A stretch of DNA of 64,000 nucleotides from Rhodoblastus sp963713695 (GTDB lineage Bacteria > Pseudomonadota > Alphaproteobacteria > Rhizobiales > Beijerinckiaceae). The position numbers and the translations under genes were made by a program. The stretch lies in the NCBI GenBank assembly GCA_963713695.1, contig CAVQMU010000002.1, forward strand, positions 620,001 to 684,000. Direction: 5' to 3'. Below, piece by piece: positions 59,097 to 64,000 of this stretch (position 1 is its first letter; every line of letters starts with the position of its first letter). A model generated the notes under the pieces. It was not told the origin of the DNA. It ran no database searches and was given only the letters and a program-made list of their open reading frames with translations.

Positions 59097-59441
59097 ATGT
59101 CTACATTGCGTGCCTACGTCAAAAATGGCGTCAAATCAACTTTCACCGCCGCCATCTTCATTTCGTTGCTTGCGGCGCCGTTGGCCTCTTCAGCTGAAGC
59201 GCGCGGCGCTGGCGGCGGCGGCCATGGCGGAGGGCACAGCTTTGGCGGCCACGCGTTTGGCGGCGGCCACGCATTCGGCGGCCATGGCGGCCGCACTCAT
59301 TTCGCCGGGCGCGGCCGCCACGGGCGTCGCGGCTATGGTTACGGCGACGGCGGATATGACGGCGGCGATGGCGCGGCCCTCGCGGTCGGCATTCTGGGCG
59401 CGGTCGCCGCCGGCGTCGTGGCCTCCCAGTTCGGAAACTGA
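59097..59441 (+). CDS. Gly/His-rich secreted protein
   Basis: The 114-aa product has a signal peptide (STFTAAIFISLLAAPLASSAEA) and a mature part rich in Gly, His and Phe (GGHGGGHSFGGHAFGGGHAF). It ends in a hydrophobic helix, LAVGILGAVAAGVVASQF. Such proteins may bind metal or sit in the envelope; function unknown. The preceding 200 bp are unusually AT-rich and probably hold its promoter. The ATG at 59097 is used because it opens on the signal peptide. Confidence 0.75.
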   Translation: MSTLRAYVKNGVKSTFTAAIFISLLAAPLASSAEARGAGGGGHGGGHSFGGHAFGGGHAFGGHGGRTHFAGRGRHGRRGYGYGDGGYDGGDGAALAVGILGAVAAGVVASQFGN

Positions 59442-59520
59442 GACTTTGCCGACGATCCAGCCGCGTCGGGGGCAGCCTCCGGCGTGGCGTTTCAGCATCA
59501 ATTTATGACGGAGACATTTC

Positions 59521-60060
59521 ATGTCCTGGAAAACTGCCGGCGCAGCGGCGCTGTTTCTGCTGGCCAGCGCGCCGGCCTGGGCGAACACCAGCGTTTACAC
59601 ATCGACGGGTGGCGGGGAGTGCAAAACCTTGCGGGAGGACCATCTCGCCGACGGCGGGACGGGAATCTGGAGCTGCCCGGCGCCAAAAGGTTTCAAAGCA
59701 TTCATCAGCCAAGCGGATCTATATGTCAGCGTCAGACTGGCGCGCGCGGGCCAAAAACCCTTGTCGGTGGCTGACACAGAAATCGCCTGGCACGGGGAAA
59801 TGGGAGGCAAGCTCGAATGGCGCCTGGCTCCGGATGGCGTTGCCGTCGCAGCAATCTTGCGGGTCATCCCTGATGCGTATGACGAGCAAAAAGGCGAGAT
59901 GCGCGCTGGCGCCCCTAAATTGATGGTCATGAAGATGACCGCACAGGGCGCTTGTCGCGTCGGCGAGATTCCCGCGGGGCAGGCGAACGCCAACGTCGCC
60001 GCACGCGCCCTGGCCGACGCGATTGTCCAGGACACGCCCTGTCTTGCCAATCAGTTTTGA
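59521..60060 (+). CDS. Secreted protein of unknown function
   Basis: The 179-aa product begins MSWKTAGAAALFLLASAPAWAN, a signal peptide with an AWA cleavage site. The mature part has four cysteines (GGECKTL, WSCPAPKGF, GACRVGE, DTPCLAN) that may form two disulfides. It is followed 23 bp later by another secreted-protein gene, probably one operon. No family recognised. Confidence 0.8.
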   Translation: MSWKTAGAAALFLLASAPAWANTSVYTSTGGGECKTLREDHLADGGTGIWSCPAPKGFKAFISQADLYVSVRLARAGQKPLSVADTEIAWHGEMGGKLEWRLAPDGVAVAAILRVIPDAYDEQKGEMRAGAPKLMVMKMTAQGACRVGEIPAGQANANVAARALADAIVQDTPCLANQF

Positions 60061-60083
60061 GCACCTGCCAGCTGGAGCTTGCG

Positions 60084-60647
60084 ATGAAAAAACGATCCGC
60101 CGCCATGGTGGCGATATTGTTCGCGGGATGCTTCGCCGGTCTTGGCGCCAGCGCGCGCGAGGCGAAAATCCCCAAATATGCGATTGAAATATGGAACGGC
60201 CTGCAAGGGCCGGCCTCGGCGAGCATTTTCCGCTATGCCCAGGCCCGCACGATCCAATGTTTCCTTCCTGGGGGAGCCGAGGCGCAATGCTCGCTGGCCA
60301 GTCGCGTCGAGAGCGTTCGCGCTTTTTATTCCGAAGGGGCGAGCCTGGCGGGCGACGATGTCCTGGCCGTCATCGTCTATGCCCCGGTTACGGGCAATGC
60401 GGTCGTCTCCGACACACTGTTGTTTCACAGGAACGGGCAGGACTATCGGCTGGTCAAGGCGGTTTCGGGCCTGGTCGGCGATCCCGTGGCTGCGCGGTTT
60501 TCGGAGGGCGGGATCGTCGTTTCGACGCGGACGATGCGGCCTGAAGACGCCCGTTGCTGCGCCAGTGGCCGCACGGACTGGACGCTCGATCCGGCGCGCG
60601 GGCGCGCGTCCTGGCGCGCCGGCTACCGCGACCCCCGCTGGCGTTGA
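60084..60647 (+). CDS. Secreted protein of unknown function
   Basis: The 187-aa product starts MKKRSAAMVAILFAGCFAGLG, a signal peptide. The mature region includes IQCFLPGGAEAQCSLASRVE and EDARCCASGRTDW, so cysteines are present in two clusters. The C-terminus is Arg-rich (RASWRAGYRDPRWR). It lies 23 bp downstream of the previous secreted-protein gene and likely shares its role. Confidence 0.78.
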   Translation: MKKRSAAMVAILFAGCFAGLGASAREAKIPKYAIEIWNGLQGPASASIFRYAQARTIQCFLPGGAEAQCSLASRVESVRAFYSEGASLAGDDVLAVIVYAPVTGNAVVSDTLLFHRNGQDYRLVKAVSGLVGDPVAARFSEGGIVVSTRTMRPEDARCCASGRTDWTLDPARGRASWRAGYRDPRWR

Positions 60648-60648
60648 A

Positions 60649-61059
60649 CTATTCGCCGGACCAGACAGCAGGCAGGCGCGCGTCGGGACGAGCGAGACGC
60701 TGTTGCGAAGCGCCTGAAATAAAGATCGCCAGTTCCTCTGCGTCGAGGCCGGCCGCGCAACGGGCGTCGAGCTTGATCAGCGGGCTCGCGATCAAGTCCG
60801 GATCGAGCGACAGCATGACCAATGCCGCCTGCGCGCTGGTCCTCGAGGGATCGATCTCGCCGGACAGGACCTTCGAGGCGGCGCGGTCGAACCATTCCGC
60901 CACCGGTCGCTCGGCGAAAAACCCGCGCAAGCTGGCGGGGGTCCAGTTTTGCCCATTGAGGCTGCGCGCCTCGACGTCATATCCGGCCGCCGCGAGCAGA
61001 CGTTTCTGGCGCAAGTGCTCGTCGCAGCCGGTTTTCTCGTAAAAAATGATTTTCGGCAT
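60649..61059 (-). CDS. ArsC-like nitrogenase-associated protein
   Basis: The 136-aa thioredoxin-fold product (MPKIIFYEKTGCDEHLRQKR) matches the 'nitrogenase-associated protein' branch of the ArsC family, with RGFFAERPVAEWFDRAASKV and IASPLIKLDARCAAGLD. The Cys in KTGCDEH occupies the ArsC catalytic position. In nitrogen fixers the homologue often lies in nif regions; no nif genes are visible here, so its role is uncertain. It converges with the preceding gene, the two stop codons being adjacent. Confidence 0.82.
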   Translation of the reverse strand: MPKIIFYEKTGCDEHLRQKRLLAAAGYDVEARSLNGQNWTPASLRGFFAERPVAEWFDRAASKVLSGEIDPSRTSAQAALVMLSLDPDLIASPLIKLDARCAAGLDAEELAIFISGASQQRLARPDARLPAVWSGE

Positions 61060-61283
61060 GGCGACTTCTTTCCAGATTTCAGCATTCCGTCATACATATG
61101 CTAGATAGATAAGACGACAGGCTGATGAAGCCGCGTCGAACGCGTCACGGCGTTCGAGACTGCCTGGATTGTGCTTGAAAAATAGAATTGTGGAAACAAT
61201 TGTTTGGGGAAGCATTTTATTTTCGGGCGTCGTAAAAAGTCTTAAAGTATAACACGTCGATTGATTCGTTTTCCCGCTCAAAG

Positions 61284-61907
61284 ATGGAGTTGAGGGTGGG
61301 TCGTCCGCAAAAGCCGTTTACCGTCGAAGTGAGGCGCGGGCGCAAAGGTGCCTCGTCGCCACGTCCCGCTGTCGTGCCCAAGCGCTTGAGAGCGCAGGAG
61401 CCAGCCGTCGCAGCGGCCGTCGAGCGCCAGTTCGTAGCCCCGCCGGCCGCGCCGCCGCCCGCGCCGCGACGCATCCTTGACGCGATCGAGCCGATTCCCG
61501 TGCAGGAGCCAACCGAGGTGGCCAAGGCGATCGTCGCTGAGTCCGATCTCGGCAAGCCGCGCCGCGGCAGGCCGCCGAAATCGACAACCGCAGTTGCGCC
61601 GCGCAAGCCTGGTCGTCCCCGTCTCGACCCGTCGCGACAGACGAAAGCCCCGGAGGCAAAAGTCCTCTTCGCTGCCGAGGCCGAGGCCGAGGCCGAGGCT
61701 GTCCAGGCGCCTGTCGCGCCGTCTCCCGCGGTCCTGTCTCCCGTCGCGCAGGCGGCGCCACGCGAGGCGAGCTCCGTGCGCGCGCATGGTCTCGCCCACT
61801 CTCCCTCCACGCATGGACATGTCTCGCATGTCGATCGCGCCGAGGCGGCGACGAGCCTGCCGCGCGGCGAGCGCTGGAAGCGCAGGGTGCCCAAAGTTCT
61901 CTGGTGA
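61284..61907 (+). CDS. AT-hook-type low-complexity DNA-binding protein
   Basis: The 207-aa product (MELRVGRPQKPFTVEVRRGR) is rich in Pro, Ala, Arg and Val, with several GRP cores in basic context: VGRPQKP, RRGRPPKS and RKPGRPRLD. These are AT-hook motifs that bind the minor groove of AT-rich DNA. The rest is disordered Pro/Ala sequence. It could be a nucleoid-associated or xenogeneic-silencing type protein. The promoter region (61100-61280) is AT-rich. Confidence 0.7.
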   Translation: MELRVGRPQKPFTVEVRRGRKGASSPRPAVVPKRLRAQEPAVAAAVERQFVAPPAAPPPAPRRILDAIEPIPVQEPTEVAKAIVAESDLGKPRRGRPPKSTTAVAPRKPGRPRLDPSRQTKAPEAKVLFAAEAEAEAEAVQAPVAPSPAVLSPVAQAAPREASSVRAHGLAHSPSTHGHVSHVDRAEAATSLPRGERWKRRVPKVLW

Positions 61908-61951
61908 ACGGAGGGCCTTCGACGGCGGGAAAGCCTGGCGAAGGAAGCGCT

Positions 61952-62812
61952 TTAGCCTGACAGCGTATTGAACTGCCCCGCGACGCCAAGCTGGCGGGCG
62001 GCGAAGGCGATGCGCCGGCTTTTGGCGTCGATGTCAATCAGATAATAGGCGGCGCGTCGGCGTGGATTACGCCCGATCGACGAGGCCGAGCATATGCCGA
62101 GCACGGGGATGGGGCCCTTGGGGCCGGGCGTGCTTTTCTTTGAAATCGCATGGCTATGTCCGTGCAGGACAAGTTCTGCGCCCTCCCGGCGCAGAATTTC
62201 CACGAAAGCGCGATGGTCGCCGAGATTCCTGATGCCGCCGCCTCCATCGACCGGCGGGTGATGCAGCAGCACGACGCGCATGTCGTCACGGGTTTCCTGC
62301 AAAATCTTTTCAAGCCGCGCCAGCTGGTTCGCGCCGAGCCTGCCGGCGGCGACGAAGGGCAGGGTGGGCACGCCGCTGCACAGGCCGATGATTGCGACGC
62401 CGTCGCGGCGGCGCAGGTAAGGGAAGGCGTGCGCGCCGTCGTCGCCACGCATCCACGGACTCAATTCGCGCGTCATATGGGTGAGGCTGGAGCGAAGATA
62501 GGCGTCGTGATTGCCGGGGGCGAGGCTGACGTCGGAGGGGCGGCCGAGCGTCCCCAGCCATTGCGCCGCCATTGGAAATTCTGCGGGCAGGCCGATGTTG
62601 CAGATATCGCCGGTCATGGCGACGTGATCGGGATTGTGCGCGCGCAGATCCGCCACCAGCGCCGTCAGCGCGTCCATGTCATGCGCGCGCGAGCGGCCCC
62701 GGCGCCAGTTGATATAGCCCGTCGCCCGCTTGCCGATCAGTTCGCGCCAGCGTGGCTTGGGCAGCGGGCCGATATGGGGGTCGGACAGGTGGGCAAGGCG
62801 GAATGTGCTCAT
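61952..62812 (-). CDS. Metallophosphoesterase
   Basis: The 286-aa calcineurin-like phosphoesterase shows the metal motifs LAHLSDPHIG (D-x-H), MTGDICNIG (GD), LAPGNHDAY (GNHD), LLHHPPV and LVLHGHSHAIS (GHxH), all intact. Substrate unknown; family members include phosphodiesterases and Ser/Thr phosphatases. The ATG at 62812 lies 5 bp after the mbfA stop, so the two form an operon. Confidence 0.93.
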   Translation of the reverse strand: MSTFRLAHLSDPHIGPLPKPRWRELIGKRATGYINWRRGRSRAHDMDALTALVADLRAHNPDHVAMTGDICNIGLPAEFPMAAQWLGTLGRPSDVSLAPGNHDAYLRSSLTHMTRELSPWMRGDDGAHAFPYLRRRDGVAIIGLCSGVPTLPFVAAGRLGANQLARLEKILQETRDDMRVVLLHHPPVDGGGGIRNLGDHRAFVEILRREGAELVLHGHSHAISKKSTPGPKGPIPVLGICSASSIGRNPRRRAAYYLIDIDAKSRRIAFAARQLGVAGQFNTLSG

Positions 62813-62817
62813 GACTC

Positions 62818-63795
62818 TCAAGCCCCGCCGATCAGGATGCCGACCGCCAGCACAATGGCGCCGCCGACGACGATCTGCGCCACCGCCTTCAGGAAGGGCG
62901 TGTCCATGTAACGGGCGCGGACATAGGCGATGATCCAAAGCTCGAAGAAAACCACGACGCCGGCGATGGCCGTCGCGGTCCAGAAGGCGTTTGGCCAGGA
63001 ATTTGGCACCAGATAGGGCAGGGAATGGCCGAGGCCGCCGAATGCCGTCATCAGGCCGCAGACGGCGCCGCGAATGATTGGCGCGCCGCGCCCGGTCACC
63101 GAACCGTCGTCGGAAAGCGCCTCGGCGATGGCCATGCTGATGCCGGCGCCGAGCGAGGCGGCGAGGCCGACGAGCAGGGTGCTCCAATTATTGTGGGTGG
63201 CGAAGGCTGCGGCGAACAGCGGCGCGAGCGTCGAAACGGACCCGTCCATCAGTCCGGCGAGGCCCGGCTGCACATATTGCAGCACGAAGAAGCGATGGGC
63301 GGTCTTGCCCTCCTCGTCGCGCGCGCTCTCGGTGAGGATGGCCTCGTTGAGGGCGTTGGCCTTTTCGCCATGGCTCTTCTCGACCATGGCCAGGTCGCCG
63401 AGCAGTTTTCGCACGCCGACGTCCTGCGATTGCTTCGCGGCCTGGACATAAAAGCGCTGCGCGTCCGATTCCATGGCCTCGGCCTGGTTCCGGATGGTTT
63501 CCAACGGCAGGTTCTGCATCAGCCAGGTCGGGCGCCGATTGAGGAAGCCCTTGACATCCTCGCGCCTGATTGCGGGCAGGTTCTGGCCAAACCGCTCCTG
63601 GTAGATTTCGAGCAATTGCCGGCGATGTCCGTCCTCCTCGGCCGCCATCTCCTGAAAAACCTTGGTCGTTGCGGGATAGCGCTCGGCCAGATCCTCGGCG
63701 AAGCCCAGATAAATACGGCTGTCTTCCTCCTCGGAGGCTATGGCGATCGCAAGAATCTCGCGTTCGGTCAGCTCGGAGAAATTCTTCAAACTCAT
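62818..63795 (-). CDS. mbfA: Membrane-bound ferritin MbfA (Er-VIT1 family iron exporter)
   Basis: The 325-aa protein has an N-terminal ferritin-like (erythrin) domain at about 1-160, with iron-ligand segments ILAIAIASEEEDSRIYLGFA and MAAEEDGHRRQLLEIYQERFG. A C-terminal VIT1/CCC1 transporter domain of several helices follows (GLAGLMDGSVSTLAPLFAAA, GISMAIAEALSDDG). In Bradyrhizobium and Agrobacterium this protein exports iron and is repressed by Irr through an iron-control box. A similar AT-rich palindrome lies 63-74 nt upstream here. Confidence 0.92.
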   Translation of the reverse strand: MSLKNFSELTEREILAIAIASEEEDSRIYLGFAEDLAERYPATTKVFQEMAAEEDGHRRQLLEIYQERFGQNLPAIRREDVKGFLNRRPTWLMQNLPLETIRNQAEAMESDAQRFYVQAAKQSQDVGVRKLLGDLAMVEKSHGEKANALNEAILTESARDEEGKTAHRFFVLQYVQPGLAGLMDGSVSTLAPLFAAAFATHNNWSTLLVGLAASLGAGISMAIAEALSDDGSVTGRGAPIIRGAVCGLMTAFGGLGHSLPYLVPNSWPNAFWTATAIAGVVVFFELWIIAYVRARYMDTPFLKAVAQIVVGGAIVLAVGILIGGA

Positions 63796-63857
63796 ACTTT
63801 ATGGTCCGTTTTGTCGCGCGTTCCGGCGTCCCTCGCTGGCCGAAACGCGCAGCTTAG

Positions 63858-63869
63858 TTTAGTTCTAAA
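63858..63869. promoter_or_regulatory. Candidate Irr/ICE-like box of mbfA
   Basis: TTTAG-tt-CTAAA is a short perfect palindrome placed 63-74 nt upstream of the mbfA ATG. Iron-control elements bound by Irr have the related form TTAGAA...TTCTAA. The match is partial, so this is a suggestion from position and known regulation of mbfA. Confidence 0.4.
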
Positions 63870-63904
63870 GTGAAACAGGCGGGGAATCCAGTCAGGACGC
63901 TTTC

Positions 63905-64000
63905 ATGGCTGAAATGTCGAATTGGCAAAAATTCGTGCGCCAGGGACAAAGGGTCGTAGGCCTTTTCACCCGGCCGATGACGCTTGGCGTGCGGGTTATC
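63905..64000 (+). CDS. Start of a probable Nudix hydrolase (truncated by window end)
   Basis: The frame opens MAEMSNWQKFVRQGQRVVGL and reaches FTRPMTLGVRVI at the window edge. Rhizobial Nudix proteins often begin with a similar 'hLLsRPMTLGVRalv' segment before the Nudix box, which would lie beyond the window. It is divergent from mbfA. Confidence 0.5.
   Translation, partial: MAEMSNWQKFVRQGQRVVGLFTRPMTLGVRVI

Overview
The window is GC-rich and alphaproteobacterial, probably Hyphomicrobiales (Rhizobiales) of the Methylocystaceae/Beijerinckiaceae kind. This is an inference from gene content and order: rplU-rpmA-obgE-proB-proA-nadD-rsfS-rlmH, the envC-ctpA-polysaccharide deacetylase-rppH string, an Er-VIT1 (MbfA) iron exporter, a NifO-like thioredoxin-fold protein and a PodJL-like Sel1 protein. 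No rRNA or CRISPR array was seen. Two tRNAs are present, Ser-CGA and Thr-GGT.

Region 1 (1-2860): a Crp/Fnr regulator sits between two small secreted proteins. A CRP-type palindrome lies upstream of each secreted protein, one perfect and one with 9 of 10 bases. This looks like a small local regulon.

Region 2 (2861-9735): a compact integrative element occupies the 3' end of tRNA-Ser(CGA), bounded by a 14-bp direct repeat. It encodes a P4-type tyrosine integrase, a RepA-like AAA ATPase with iteron-like repeats, an AlpA/Xis-like protein and three small unknown proteins. An IS256-family element with an 8-bp target duplication splits the integrase. Removing the IS restores a perfect 406-aa reading frame, so the element has probably lost its mobility.

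Region 3 (9812-17127): housekeeping genes for ribosome assembly, proline synthesis and NAD synthesis.

Region 4 (17211-21349): an HWE-family sensor kinase is followed by a truncated second copy of its catalytic half and three copies of a REP-like hairpin. An AT-rich foreign-looking membrane protein gene and a RAYT (REP-associated tyrosine transposase) with inverted terminal repeats complete it. This is the most rearranged part of the window.

Region 5 (21566-27713): cell-envelope genes (EnvC-like activator, CtpA protease, YibQ-like deacetylase), RppH, a TPR lipoprotein and rpsU.

Region 6 (28204-41692): a type I secretion ABC/HlyD pair with a proteolytically dead C39-like domain is fused into an operon with a Sel1 protein. 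Next to it on the other strand are a small protein built of 'YPDV'-type repeats, a 1272-aa WbsX-GT4-GT2 glycosyltransferase carrying the same repeats, and dTDP-L-rhamnose synthesis (rmlA, D, C, B). Together they suggest a secretion and glycosylation locus for a surface product.

Region 7 (41830-48546): a DsbA-like isomerase and a beta-oxidation cluster (FadJ-like, thiolase, acyl-CoA dehydrogenase) with a MerR regulator. Region 8 (48807-64000): the PodJL-like protein, murA, tRNA-Thr, a 3-hydroxyisobutyrate-dehydrogenase-like enzyme, ferredoxin-NADP reductase, secreted proteins of unknown role, an AT-hook protein, a phosphoesterase and mbfA.

Four genes (GNAT, rlmH, RAYT, PodJL-like) each need a single frame correction to match their families. 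Three of these are apparent one-base losses, so assembly indels are a real possibility.
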